Shown one piece after another: positions 49,821 to 58,568 of a stretch of DNA of 64,000 nucleotides. Both the position numbers and the translations under genes were made by a program. The stretch is from positions 1 to 64,000 of the forward strand of contig NZ_JAVIFX010000024.1 in assembly GCF_031157255.1 (NCBI RefSeq). Reading direction: 5' to 3'. The stretch is from Bradyrhizobium sp. LHD-71. GTDB taxonomy: Bacteria; Pseudomonadota; Alphaproteobacteria; Rhizobiales; Xanthobacteraceae. Every line of letters starts with the position of its first letter. The first letter of the stretch is position 1. A model generated the notes under the pieces. It was not told the origin of the DNA. It did no database searches and was given only the letters and a program-made list of their open reading frames with translations.

Positions 49821-51035
49821 GTGAACGAGCCACACGGACCGCTGCGCGGCGTGAAGGTTGTGTCCTGTTCGACGGCGCAGGCCGGCACGGTGCCCTACAT
49901 GCTGATGGCCGATCTCGGCGCCGACGTCATCAAGATCGAAGCGCCGGCCGGCGGCGACAGTTCGCGCGTCGCTTCGGTGCTGCCGGGGATGCCGAGCACA
50001 TTCTTCGAGACCAACAATCGCGGCGTGAAGAGCGTGACGCTGAACCTGAAACTGCCGGAAGCGCGCGCAATCCTGCACAAGCTGATCGCGACCGCCGACA
50101 TCTTCGGACAAAACTTCCGGCCTGGCGCTGCCGAAAAGAACGGCTTCGGGTGGGATGACCTGCGGAAGATCAATCCAAAGCTCGTCTACATCTCGATCTC
50201 CGGCTACGGACCCAACGGGCCTCACGCCGATCTGCCCGGCACCGATTCGATGGCGCAGGCGCTGGGCGGGATTGCGCAGGCCTATGCGACACCCGGCCAG
50301 CCGCTGAAGACCGGCGTCGTTTCCGTTGCTGACGAGACCTGCGCCATTCTCGCCTTCGGCGGCGCCCTCGCCGCGTTGACCCATGCGCGAACCACTGGCG
50401 TCGGCCAGAAGGTCGACTGCTCGCTGCTGGGTGGACAGATCCGACTGATGGGCTGGACGTTGACGACGGCAATGTGGCGCAACCGCGACCCCGTCACCGG
50501 CCAGGCGCGCGTCGCAGGCACACGTGAGAAGCCCGCGATGTCGGCGAGCTTCAACGACAGGGACGGCAAGCCCTTCGTCTTTCAGCTTTCGCGTGATCAG
50601 TGGAAGGAGGCGCTGGCCGCGCTGGGTTTTACGGAGGCGATGGAGCGGGCCGGTTTCAGCCACCTCGGCGCGGCCATGGAATCGGACGAGGTGCGCGAAG
50701 CACTGCTGGCGAAGCTCGGTGAGCTGTTTGCGACCGGCACGCGCGAGGACTGGGTGGCACGGCTGCGGGCCGGCGACATCGTCTCTGCGCCGATCAACAC
50801 GCTGCTCGAAGCCGCGAACGATCCGGATGTGATCGCCAACGGTTACGTCGCCGAGATCGACTACCCGAAATACGGCAAACGGCTGAAGGTGCACGGCACG
50901 CCGTGGCAATTTTCCGAGACGCCGGCAAAGATCGGTATCGCGCCGGAGCTCGGCCAGCACAACAACGAGGTGCTCGCCGGCCTCGGCTACAGCGAAGCAG
51001 AGATCGCGGACTTGAAGGCGCGGAAGGTGATCTGA
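49821..51035 (+). CDS. CaiB/BaiF family CoA-transferase
   Basis: A 404-residue class III CoA-transferase started at GTG (MNEPHGPLRGVKVVSCST) after AGGGGGA. Seen: MLMADLGADVIKIEAPAGGD, GQNFRPGAAEKNGFGW, ISISGYGPNGPHADLPG, catalytic Asp142 in GTDSMAQALGG and TGVGQKVDCSLLGGQI. It transfers CoA between acids. It follows the amidohydrolase gene in one transcript and converges with the enoyl-CoA hydratase at 51092 across a short hairpin repeat. Substrate unknown. Confidence 0.9.
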   Translation: MNEPHGPLRGVKVVSCSTAQAGTVPYMLMADLGADVIKIEAPAGGDSSRVASVLPGMPSTFFETNNRGVKSVTLNLKLPEARAILHKLIATADIFGQNFRPGAAEKNGFGWDDLRKINPKLVYISISGYGPNGPHADLPGTDSMAQALGGIAQAYATPGQPLKTGVVSVADETCAILAFGGALAALTHARTTGVGQKVDCSLLGGQIRLMGWTLTTAMWRNRDPVTGQARVAGTREKPAMSASFNDRDGKPFVFQLSRDQWKEALAALGFTEAMERAGFSHLGAAMESDEVREALLAKLGELFATGTREDWVARLRAGDIVSAPINTLLEAANDPDVIANGYVAEIDYPKYGKRLKVHGTPWQFSETPAKIGIAPELGQHNNEVLAGLGYSEAEIADLKARKVI

Positions 51036-51037
51036 CG

Positions 51038-51095
51038 GTGAGCGGCGAGTAGCGCGGCCTCGGCTCCGCCTCCTTATCGGCTACCTGCCACTCAC
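51038..51095. repeat. imperfect palindrome of the GTGAGTGGC family between convergent genes
   Basis: GTGAGCGGCGAGTAGC (51038-51053) pairs imperfectly with the segment ending CTGCCACTCAC (51079-51095), about 14 of 17 positions. It spans the whole gap between the CaiB stop and the crotonase stop and resembles 34471-34533. Confidence 0.55.
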
Positions 51096-51880
51096 AGCTT
51101 CGGCAACCGGAAGCGATCCTCAGGATCGAGCCAGCCCTTGAAATTGGGCTTGCGCTTCTCGGCGAAGGCCGCACGCGACTCCATCAGATCGCTCTTGTCG
51201 CCGTGATCATGCAACTTTGCCGCCAGCGCCTGCTGCGCTTCGGACGGCTCCGGCCGCATCTGCCGCATCATGTGCACGGTATTGACGCGCGAGGCCGGCG
51301 GTAACGAGAGCAGGTGCTCCGCCATCGCCATCGCGGTCGGGATCAGCTCGGCCTGCGGCGCGATCCGGTTGAGGAAGCCGATCTGGTGAAACCGCTCGGC
51401 GGTGAAACGGAAACCGAGCGCCATCTCCATCGCGACCGGGTAGGGCAGATTGGCAACGTGGCCGTGATTGTAGCCACCAAGCAGCCAGCGCTTCGCTTCC
51501 GAAACTTCGAAGACCGCTTCCGGCACGGCGACGCGCAGATCCGTGCGTTCCACCAGCATGAAGCCGCCGCCCATGGCAAAACCGTTGATCGCAGCGATCA
51601 CCGGCTTCTCCAGCGTGCCATCCATGAAGGGATTCGAGATCTTCAGCCGGGTACCGCCGGGCACCCCGGTCGTCAGCGTCTCCTTCATGTCCTCGCCTGC
51701 GCAGAAGCCGCGGCCGGTGCCGGTGAAGATCGCGACCTCCAACTCCTTATCGTGACGGAACTCGGTCCAGGTTTCGGCCAGCGCCTGGCGCATCTCGGTG
51801 TTGAGCGCATTGAGACGCTCGGGACGGTTCATGCGGACGATCAAGACCTGCCCATGACGCTCGGTTTCGACGACAGCCAT
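51092..51880 (-). CDS. enoyl-CoA hydratase/isomerase family protein
   Basis: A 262-residue crotonase starting MAVVETERHGQVLIVRMN. Seen: NRPERLNALNTEMRQALA, GRGFCAGEDMKETL (oxyanion hole), NGFAMGGGFMLVERTDLRVA, then FEVSEAKRWLLGGYNHGHVA where typical hydratases have PExxxGxxP. The unusual SEAKRWLLGGYNH segment suggests a different reaction or substrate from a standard hydratase. It is divergent from the crotonase at 52048 across a perfect 15-bp palindrome, suggesting joint control. Confidence 0.85.
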   Translation of the reverse strand: MAVVETERHGQVLIVRMNRPERLNALNTEMRQALAETWTEFRHDKELEVAIFTGTGRGFCAGEDMKETLTTGVPGGTRLKISNPFMDGTLEKPVIAAINGFAMGGGFMLVERTDLRVAVPEAVFEVSEAKRWLLGGYNHGHVANLPYPVAMEMALGFRFTAERFHQIGFLNRIAPQAELIPTAMAMAEHLLSLPPASRVNTVHMMRQMRPEPSEAQQALAAKLHDHGDKSDLMESRAAFAEKRKPNFKGWLDPEDRFRLPKL

Positions 51881-51932
51881 GCGGGTTTTCCTAACCAGAT
51901 ATCGGGGACTGCCTTTGATAGCGGGTGCGGAA

Positions 51933-51947
51933 ACATTTGACAAATGT
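51933..51947. promoter_or_regulatory. candidate operator between two divergent crotonase genes
   Basis: ACATTTG-A-CAAATGT is a perfect inverted repeat with 7-bp arms and one central base. It lies 52 bp before the minus-strand gene and 100 bp before the plus-strand gene; TTGACGCAAGACAAATAG just to its right could be promoter sequence. The regulator is not known. Confidence 0.55.
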
Positions 51948-52047
51948 GTTTTTACTTGACGCAAGACAAATAGCGTCGCACACATTTCCCTGCAAACACA
52001 ACGGATGCGCGGGTTGAAAAGCGCGCATGACCAGGGAAGGTCCAAGG

Positions 52048-52845
52048 ATGGCGGAGACGACGGCGGAGCTGGCCCAGTACGAAACCGACGGCAACATCGC
52101 GACGATCCGGTTCAACCGGCCGGATAAGATGAATGCCTTCAGCGACGAAATGGTCATCGCACTGCAAGAGCTGTTGCGCTGCGCCGACATCGATGACGAC
52201 ATCCACGCGATCATCCTGACCGGCAACGGACGCTGCTACACCAGCGGCGCTGACGTGCGACAGCGCCAGCTCCGTACCGCGGAAGAATTCAAGCGGCTCG
52301 GCGGCCCGCAGGCGCCGAATGCCAATGCCGGCGAGCTCCTGACTAAATCGATCAACTGGAAACCCATCATCAGCGCCGCGCACGGCTATGTCCTGGGCCT
52401 CGGCATCGGCATTCTGCTGCAGAGCGACCTGATCGTCTGCGAGGAAGGCACGAAGATCCAGGTCACCGAGATTCCGCGCGGCCTGGACGGCGCCAAATAC
52501 TGGGGCATGCTGCACTGGCGCGGCGCCGGCGCCTTCGCCAATGAGGTGACGCTGACGGGTCGGATGTTCACCGCCGAGGAGGCTCTGGCGCACAACCTGA
52601 TCGATCGCGTTGCGCCCAAGGGCCAGCACCTCGAAGTCGCAAAGGACCTTGCCCGGCAGGTCAACAAGAATCCGCCGCTGAGCATTCGCGGCGCGGTCCG
52701 CACGCGGCGCTGGTACATGGACCAGTTCATCCGCGAGGTGATCACGATGAACGCGCCATACAAGTATCACCTGACCGAAGACTTCAAGGAAGCCGCACGC
52801 GCCTTCGTGGAGAAGCGCCCGCCCGCTCCGTTCAAAGGTAGATAG
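52048..52845 (+). CDS. enoyl-CoA hydratase/isomerase family protein
   Basis: A 265-residue crotonase starting MAETTAELAQYETDGNIATI. Seen: NRPDKMNAFSDEMVIALQ, NGRCYTSGADVRQRQL (oxyanion hole, with Ser-Gly-Ala), AHGYVLGLGIGILLQSDLIV, TEIPRGLDGAKYWGML and the C-terminal EDFKEAARAFVEKRPPAPFKG. A PExxxG motif is again altered (TEIPRGLD). It heads a plus-strand group with the Bug binding protein and the CoA-transferase subunits. An ATG at 52027 would add seven residues, but AAGGTCCAAGG favours 52048. Confidence 0.86.
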   Translation: MAETTAELAQYETDGNIATIRFNRPDKMNAFSDEMVIALQELLRCADIDDDIHAIILTGNGRCYTSGADVRQRQLRTAEEFKRLGGPQAPNANAGELLTKSINWKPIISAAHGYVLGLGIGILLQSDLIVCEEGTKIQVTEIPRGLDGAKYWGMLHWRGAGAFANEVTLTGRMFTAEEALAHNLIDRVAPKGQHLEVAKDLARQVNKNPPLSIRGAVRTRRWYMDQFIREVITMNAPYKYHLTEDFKEAARAFVEKRPPAPFKGR

Positions 52846-52911
52846 TCGTATCCATCGCCGCTCCAGGTCGAGCCTGTTCGAACTGTGCCGTATAAGAGAA
52901 AGGCCGGTCGC

Positions 52912-53895
52912 ATGAGACTAGCTGACTGGAAACAATATTTGGTCTTGATTTCCACGCTCGTCGCCGTTCCGCTTGCGGCGCGGGCGGAGGACTATCCGGC
53001 ACGTCCGGTGAAGGTGATCATCCCATTTTCCGCCGGAGGCCCCACTGACATTGTCGGGCGCGTCATCACGACGAAGATGCGGGAATCAGGTTTTGGACAG
53101 CCGCTCATTATCGAGAACCGCGGTGGTGGCGGCGGCAGCGTCGGCACCGAGGTCGCCGCCCGCTCCGAGCCGGACGGCTATACGCTGATGATCGGCACGA
53201 GTTCGACGCACGGCACCAACCCGCATCTCTACGCAAAGCTCGGTTATCATCCGGTCGACAGCTTCACGCCAATCGCGCAGGTCGGCGTCACGCCGATGAT
53301 GCTGGCCGTGAATCCGAAGGTGCCCGCCCGCAGCGTGGCGGAGTTCATCGCCTATGCGAAGGCCAATCCCGGAAAGCTGAACCAGAGCAGCGCGGGTGTG
53401 GGCGCCGGCGGCCACATTCTGGGCGCGCTCTTGAACAAGCAAGCCGGGATCACGACTGTCGTGGTGCCCTATGCCGGCTCCGGCCCCGCCTCGCGAGATC
53501 TGATCGCCGGTGTCACGGACTTCGCAATCGACGGTCTGCCAGTGCTGGCGCCCTCGGCGCGCGCAGGCGGCTTGTTTCTGCTGGCAACCACGATGGGCAG
53601 GCGCGCGCAGGCGTTCCCGGACGTGCCAACCATGGCCGAGTTGGGCTTTCCGGATTTCGACGCCTCGACGTGGAACGTGCTTTACGCACCCGCGGGCACG
53701 CCGAAACCGATCATCGACCATATCTTCAAATATGTTTCGATCGCGCTGGCCGACGCCGGCGTGATCGCCCGACTGCAGGATGCCGGCGTCGAACCGACAC
53801 CGGATACGACACCGGAAAAGGCTGCGGCTTTCACGCGACGCGAGTTCGAAAAATGGGGGCCGCTGGTGAAGATGTCCGGCGCCAAGGTGGAGTAG
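52912..53895 (+). CDS. Bug family periplasmic solute-binding protein (tripartite tricarboxylate transporter type)
   Basis: A 327-residue precursor. Signal peptide: LVLISTLVAVPLAARAED. The mature part begins YPARPVKVIIPFSAGGPTDI, with GQPLIIENRGGGGGSVGTE, ARSEPDGYTLMIGTSSTHGT, NPHLYAKLGYHPVDSFTPIA and KLNQSSAGVGAGGH, all Bug hallmarks (the two loops that bind a dicarboxylate-like ligand). No TctA/TctB membrane genes are beside it, as is common for orphan Bug proteins. It likely captures the acid consumed by the downstream CoA-transferase. Confidence 0.9.
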   Translation: MRLADWKQYLVLISTLVAVPLAARAEDYPARPVKVIIPFSAGGPTDIVGRVITTKMRESGFGQPLIIENRGGGGGSVGTEVAARSEPDGYTLMIGTSSTHGTNPHLYAKLGYHPVDSFTPIAQVGVTPMMLAVNPKVPARSVAEFIAYAKANPGKLNQSSAGVGAGGHILGALLNKQAGITTVVVPYAGSGPASRDLIAGVTDFAIDGLPVLAPSARAGGLFLLATTMGRRAQAFPDVPTMAELGFPDFDASTWNVLYAPAGTPKPIIDHIFKYVSIALADAGVIARLQDAGVEPTPDTTPEKAAAFTRREFEKWGPLVKMSGAKVE

Positions 53896-53896
53896 C

Positions 53897-54577
53897 ATGG
53901 CAGTCGACAAACGGGTCAAGGATGCGACGGCCGCACTCGAAGGCGTCGCCGACGGCATGCGCGTCATGGTCTCCGGCTTCGGCGACGCCGGCATGCCGAA
54001 CGCGCTGATCGACGCGCTGATTGAGCGCGGGCCGAAGGATCTGACCTTGATCGTTACTGGCGCCGGGATGAACGGCTCCCGCCTGGCCATGCTGTTCGAA
54101 GCGAAGATGATCGCAAAGGTGATCTGCAGCGCGGCGCGCGGTCGCGACGGACTGACCGAGATGGAACGGCAGTGGAAGGCTGGCAAGGTGGAGCTGGAAC
54201 TGGTGCCGCAAGGCACCTTTGCCGAACGCATCCGCGCCGCGGGCGCCGGAATTCCGGCGTTCTTCACACCGGTCAGCTACGGCACGCCGATCGGCGCGGG
54301 CAAGGACGTGCGGGAGTTCGAGGGGCGCAAATACGTGATGGAGCACTGGTTGAAGGGAGATGTTGCGTTGTTGCGCGCCGAACGTGGCGATCGCTTCGGC
54401 AATCTGCAGTATCATGGAGCGCAGGCGAACTTCGGTCCGGCGATGGCGACCGCGGCCACATTGACCGTCGTCGAGGTCAAGGACCTGTTGGCGGAAGGCG
54501 CGATACCGCCGCAACAGGTCGGCACGCCCGGCATCTACGTGAACCACATCCTCGCGCTTCCGGATCTGCGCCGATGA
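53897..54577 (+). CDS. 3-oxoacid CoA-transferase, subunit A
   Basis: A 226-residue class I CoA-transferase alpha subunit starting MAVDKRVKDATAALEGVADG. Seen: VMVSGFGDAGMPNALIDALI (CoA-site loop), LIVTGAGMNGSRLAMLF, LVPQGTFAERIRAAGAGIPA, FFTPVSYGTPIGAGKDVREF and LLRAERGDRFGNLQY. It matches PcaI/SCOT-alpha type proteins. It begins 1 bp after the Bug gene stop and its own stop overlaps the start of subunit B as ATGA, so all are made together. Exact acid pair not determined. Confidence 0.9.
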   Translation: MAVDKRVKDATAALEGVADGMRVMVSGFGDAGMPNALIDALIERGPKDLTLIVTGAGMNGSRLAMLFEAKMIAKVICSAARGRDGLTEMERQWKAGKVELELVPQGTFAERIRAAGAGIPAFFTPVSYGTPIGAGKDVREFEGRKYVMEHWLKGDVALLRAERGDRFGNLQYHGAQANFGPAMATAATLTVVEVKDLLAEGAIPPQQVGTPGIYVNHILALPDLRR

Positions 54578-55248
54578 AGCTGCTCGATCGCAAGCAGATG
54601 GCGTGGCGCGCCGCGCAGGATATCGCCGACGGAATGTATGTGAATCTCGGTCTTGGCATGCCGATGACGGCGGCGAATTACACACCGCGCGATCGCGACG
54701 TGTTCTATCAGACCGAGAACGGCATTCTCGGCCTTGGCCCCTCGGCAACGACGGAGACGAAGGACCTCGACCTCGTGGCCCCAGGCGGCACGTTCGTTAC
54801 GCTGCGCGAGGGCGCAGCGCTGTTCACCAGCGTCGACGCATTCGCGATGATGCGCGGCGGACATCTCGACCTGACACTTCTGGGTGGCTATCAGGTCTCC
54901 GCCAGTGGCGATCTCGCCAATTGGGACACGGTCGGGTCCGATCGCGCACCGCTGATCGGTGGCGCCATGGACCTCGCCGTTGGTGCCAAGCAGGTGTGGG
55001 TCATCATGGACCACACCACCAGGGACGGCGAGCCGCGGCTGGTGAAGATCTGTACCTACCCGCTCACCGCGACCGGAACCGTGAACCGGGTCTACACCAA
55101 TATGGCGGTGGTCGACGTGACGGCCGAAGGATTTGTCGCCAGGGAGATCATCGATGGCATGAGCGTCGCCGACCTGCAGGCCGCGACAGGCGCGCCGATC
55201 GTTGCGACAAGCAATTGCCGCGTGCTGACGGCACCGACAATCGCCTGA
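54574..55248 (+). CDS. 3-oxoacid CoA-transferase, subunit B
   Basis: A 224-residue class I CoA-transferase beta subunit starting MKLLDRKQMAWRAAQDIADG. Seen: VNLGLGMPMTAANY, the catalytic glutamate Glu48 in YQTENGILGLGP, GGHLDLTLLGGYQVSASGDL and CTYPLTATGTVNRVYTNMAV. It resembles PcaJ/CatJ (3-oxoadipate:succinyl-CoA transferase), and with subunit A would activate a 3-oxoacid using succinyl-CoA. Start overlaps the subunit A stop. The stop is followed by a short palindromic repeat and a run of nine G. Confidence 0.9.
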   Translation: MKLLDRKQMAWRAAQDIADGMYVNLGLGMPMTAANYTPRDRDVFYQTENGILGLGPSATTETKDLDLVAPGGTFVTLREGAALFTSVDAFAMMRGGHLDLTLLGGYQVSASGDLANWDTVGSDRAPLIGGAMDLAVGAKQVWVIMDHTTRDGEPRLVKICTYPLTATGTVNRVYTNMAVVDVTAEGFVAREIIDGMSVADLQAATGAPIVATSNCRVLTAPTIA

Positions 55249-55269
55249 CGAACGCATCAAGCCGACGTT

Positions 55270-55316
55270 CCGTCATGTCCGCGAAGGCGGGCATCCACGA
55301 CCCGCAGCGCTGACGG
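55270..55316. repeat. short palindromic repeat between convergent genes
   Basis: CCGTCA (55270-55275) and TGACGG (55311-55316) bound a 47-bp element with the inner GTCCGCGAAGGCGGGC hairpin. A run of nine G follows (55315-55323). It fills the middle of the gap between the CoA-transferase subunit B gene and the gamma-glutamyltransferase-like gene. The motif is, from memory, a widespread intergenic palindrome in related genomes. Confidence 0.65.
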
Positions 55317-55358
55317 GGGGGGGATGGCTTATCGAAAACCAGTCTCATCGCACACTGG

Positions 55359-57134
55359 CTAGTTTGCCAGCGCGAATCCTTTGGCGAACTGGTCGGTGGC
55401 GGCCTGCAGCCGGCCGTCCTCCGTCCTCGTCACCACGACAGGCCGCGCCAGCTCGTAGTTGAATGGGATGTGCTGTTCCTTGACGAGCACGGAAGGGTAT
55501 TCCTTCGCGTCGATCTTCGAAACGACGTCCCGAAGCCGCTCGGAGGCGAGCAATGTGGAGCCGCTGGCATCGATGCGGGGCGCATGGACGGCGCCCGCTG
55601 CATCCATCTTTCGTTCCACGAGGTTCAGCGCAAGCTGCAGCACGGCGTTGATGATGCGCCTGCCGCCAGGGGCGCCGATAGCCGCTGTTGCCTTGCCATT
55701 CCTGGTGAGGAGCATCGGCGCCATGTTCGCCAAGGGGCGCTTGCGCCCTGCAATGCTGTTGGCAGCATGACGATGCGCGTTGAACCAGCCCATCGCTCCG
55801 TCCATCAACAAGCCGGTGCGCGGGCAAAGCACCTTGCTGCCGAAATGGTTCGCCGCAGTATGCGTCAGTGACACCGCCATTCCGCTCCGATCGATAACGG
55901 AGATGTGGGTGGTGCCTGCAGTGGGTGCCGTCGCTCCTTCGGGACGCCAGGACGGCCTGCTTTCGGATCGCGCCTCGAATTCCCATGGATCGTGCGCGGC
56001 CACGCCCGCGAACAGGTCCCACGGCGCGCCCTGTCCGGGTTTCGCGCGCGGTGCAGAAGCGCCCGCCTTGATCGCGCGGGCGATGTTGCCGATGTAGCGT
56101 TCATCGAGAAGCCCCGCTTCCGGGACCGGAACGAAATCCGGGTCGCCAAGCCAATGATAGCGATCGGCGAATGCATGCCAGCTCGCGGCCGCGAGGTGCT
56201 CGAGACGCTGGGGCGTGTCCTCGTTGGGCCCGCCCTCAGGGTAGAGAGCCGTCCAGATCTTCAGGATCTGATGCTGCGTGAGCGTTCCACATGGGGAAAC
56301 CGGCCCCCAGACGTCATGCCCTCTGAACTCCATCCTTCTCGCCCGCGCGATGAATGTGCTTTCGTTGCGCAGGTCGTCACGCGCGATGATGCCGCCGAGT
56401 TCATGGACGGTTTCCATCAGACGGTCGCCGACTTCGCCGGCGCTGAACGCCTCCGCTCCTTGCGCGGCGAGCAGCTCAAGCGTTCTGCCGAGTTGTTTCT
56501 GGCGAACCATCGTCGGCTGGCCGAGACTGGTTTCACCAAGATGAGGAACGGCGAAGGGATCGCCACCCGAGAGGAACGCTGCCGCGGCGCCCGGATCCTT
56601 CCGTAGCGCGGCAAGGTTGGCGACGACTTCGAGCGCGAAATACGAATCGGCTTCGAAGCCGTCATGGGCCGCGCGGATTGCAGGCTGCAAAACCGTCGCA
56701 AGCGGCAGGCGCCCGAATCTGCCGTGAGCCTTGATCAGTCCGGTAAGCGATGCCGGGATGCCGGCAGCCTTGATGCCCTGAAGATTCTCGTCGCCCTCGA
56801 CGACCGACACGCCCAGCCCGCGATCAAGCGCGCGGCTGGTGTCCACCTTGTACATGGTATCGGTTGCCGCCGCCGGAGCACGGGGCGCGAACTCCACGGA
56901 ATGAACCTCGCCGTCTCCCGTATGCACGAGCATGAAGCCTGAGCCTGCGATCGTGGTCTCCATCGGCTCGACGACGCCCGCAACGAATCCGGCTGCGACG
57001 GCAGCGTCGACGGCATTGCCGCCCTGCTCCAGCATCTCCATACCTGCCTCGGCGCTTTGCAGGCGCGCGGCCGCGACCGCGCCGTTGGTTCCTTCCGCGG
57101 CCGTTCTGGTCACGGCCTGGCTGGAGATTTTCAT
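55359..57134 (-). CDS. gamma-glutamyltransferase family Ntn hydrolase
   Basis: A 591-residue protein starting MKISSQAVTRTAAEGTNGAV. Seen: ARLQSAEAGMEMLEQGGNAVDA, ETTIAGSGFMLVHTGDGE, PASLTGLIKAHGRFGRLPLA, the self-cleavage and nucleophile motif AGTTHISVIDRSGMAVSLTH (Thr408) and PMLLTRNGKATAAIGAPGGR. It has no signal peptide, unlike periplasmic GGT, so a cytoplasmic amidase or transpeptidase of this superfamily is likely. It follows an MHS transporter gene by 18 bp on the same strand, suggesting that it breaks down the transported amide compound; substrate unknown. Confidence 0.87.
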   Translation of the reverse strand: MKISSQAVTRTAAEGTNGAVAAARLQSAEAGMEMLEQGGNAVDAAVAAGFVAGVVEPMETTIAGSGFMLVHTGDGEVHSVEFAPRAPAAATDTMYKVDTSRALDRGLGVSVVEGDENLQGIKAAGIPASLTGLIKAHGRFGRLPLATVLQPAIRAAHDGFEADSYFALEVVANLAALRKDPGAAAAFLSGGDPFAVPHLGETSLGQPTMVRQKQLGRTLELLAAQGAEAFSAGEVGDRLMETVHELGGIIARDDLRNESTFIARARRMEFRGHDVWGPVSPCGTLTQHQILKIWTALYPEGGPNEDTPQRLEHLAAASWHAFADRYHWLGDPDFVPVPEAGLLDERYIGNIARAIKAGASAPRAKPGQGAPWDLFAGVAAHDPWEFEARSESRPSWRPEGATAPTAGTTHISVIDRSGMAVSLTHTAANHFGSKVLCPRTGLLMDGAMGWFNAHRHAANSIAGRKRPLANMAPMLLTRNGKATAAIGAPGGRRIINAVLQLALNLVERKMDAAGAVHAPRIDASGSTLLASERLRDVVSKIDAKEYPSVLVKEQHIPFNYELARPVVVTRTEDGRLQAATDQFAKGFALAN

Positions 57135-57152
57135 GGGATTCTCCTTTGACGA

Positions 57153-58478
57153 TCAGGCATTCAGTTCGGACTGGTAGGTCTCTCGCAGACTTAAGAGACT
57201 GAGCAGGCTGAGAAGCGCGCCGACAGCGACGAACGCCGAGACGGCGTAGACGGTCCCGAAGGACGAGAGCAGCCAGACGGCGATGAAGCTTGAGGGCGCA
57301 CTGAAGATCACCGATGCCAGCTGATAGCTGACCGAAACGCCTGTGTACCTGATCGACGTCGGAAAGGCTTCGGCGAGATAGCTCGACTGGACCGCGTAGG
57401 TGCCCGCATGGCCAATGGACCACGCGAGGACGCTGGCCAGGATCATCCCGGTCAGGGTCTGAGTGTTGATCAGCCAGTAGAACGGGAAGGCGATGATCAG
57501 CCAACCGAGCAGTCCGATCACGTAGACCGCCTTGCGGCCGACCCGGTCCGAAAGGCGCGCGAAGAAGAAGTACGCCGGAATGCACGCGACGGCGCCGCAC
57601 ATGCCCGAAATCAACACCCAGCTGGCGGGAAGCCGCAGAGTTCCCTGCGTGTAGGCTCCATAGAAGGAAATGAGAGCATACGCGCCGAAGGAGAACGCAG
57701 CCTGCAGAAGAACAGTCAGCGCCAGGACCCGCCAATGCTCGCGAAAGAGCGTGGCCAGCGGAACGCTCTTCTCCTTCTTCGTCCCGGCCTTCTGGGCCTC
57801 AAGGAAGATTTTGGATTCCGTCACGCTGAGCCGCACATACAGTCCGAATGCGACAAGCACACCGCTCATGAGAAAGCCGATACGCCAGCCCCAGTCGAGG
57901 AATGCCTGCTCGGAGGTCAGGAAGATGACGACCTGGAGGACGGCGTTACAAAGAAAGAACCCGATCGGATTGCCGATCTGGCTGAACACGCCATAAAAGC
58001 CACGCTTGCCTTCCGGGGAGTGTTCGATGGCCATCAACGCCGCGCCGCCCCATTCGCCACCGATCGCGACACCCTGGCAAAGCCTCAGAACGACCAGCAT
58101 CAGGGGCCCCCAAACTCCGGCCGTTGCATAGCCAGGCACAAGGCCGATCAGAAACGTTGCGATGCCCATCAGGAGAAGGGTTGTCACAAGGGCTGCCTTG
58201 CGGCCGACCGTGTCGCCGAAATGTCCAAAGAAGACGGCACCGAGCGGGCGGGCGAGAAAGGCGACGCCGAACGTGGCGAAAGATACCAGCAAGGCGGTCG
58301 TCGGCTCCGAAGTCGGAAAGAAGACGCGCGGAAAGACCAGCGCAGCACAGATGCCGAACAGGAAGAAGTCGTACCACTCGATCGCAGTCCCGATGAGGCT
58401 GGCGCTTGCGACCCGCACCGGAGATGACTTTTGCGGCACGGCTCCTGCCACCGCCGAATCGGCCGTCGAAGCACTCAT
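57153..58478 (-). CDS. MFS transporter, metabolite:H+ symporter (MHS, ShiA/ProP-like) family
   Basis: A 441-residue, 12-helix major facilitator of the MHS group. Seen: ASLIGTAIEWYDFFLFGICA at helix 1, VAFLARPLGAVFFGHFGDTVGRK (the family loop 2-3 motif), CQGVAIGGEWGGAALMAIEH, FGLYVRLSVTESKIF and FFARLSDRVGRKAVYV. Substrates include shikimate, ketoglutarate, betaines and other organic acids. The start at 58478 has an AGGAGG ribosome site. It is divergent from a LacI-type regulator across two operator-like sites and leads the operon with the GGT-like gene. Confidence 0.9.
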   Translation of the reverse strand: MSASTADSAVAGAVPQKSSPVRVASASLIGTAIEWYDFFLFGICAALVFPRVFFPTSEPTTALLVSFATFGVAFLARPLGAVFFGHFGDTVGRKAALVTTLLLMGIATFLIGLVPGYATAGVWGPLMLVVLRLCQGVAIGGEWGGAALMAIEHSPEGKRGFYGVFSQIGNPIGFFLCNAVLQVVIFLTSEQAFLDWGWRIGFLMSGVLVAFGLYVRLSVTESKIFLEAQKAGTKKEKSVPLATLFREHWRVLALTVLLQAAFSFGAYALISFYGAYTQGTLRLPASWVLISGMCGAVACIPAYFFFARLSDRVGRKAVYVIGLLGWLIIAFPFYWLINTQTLTGMILASVLAWSIGHAGTYAVQSSYLAEAFPTSIRYTGVSVSYQLASVIFSAPSSFIAVWLLSSFGTVYAVSAFVAVGALLSLLSLLSLRETYQSELNA

Positions 58479-58499
58479 GAATTTCCTCCTAGTATTGAC

Positions 58500-58533
58500 A
58501 AAACGTTTTATCAGGCTTGCCAAATCGTTTTTG
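58500..58533. promoter_or_regulatory. two LacI-type operator candidates in the divergent MHS / LacI promoter
   Basis: AAAACGTTTT (58500-58509) is a perfect palindrome with the central CG of LacI/GalR operators. CAAATCGTTTTTG (58521-58533) is a near-palindrome with the same central CG, about 22 bp further on. Together they span two helical turns in the 90-bp gap, which suits cooperative repression by the adjacent regulator. Confidence 0.65.
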
Positions 58534-58568
58534 CAGAGTCAAGAAGGTCCGGTGCCGGGAGGGAACCG

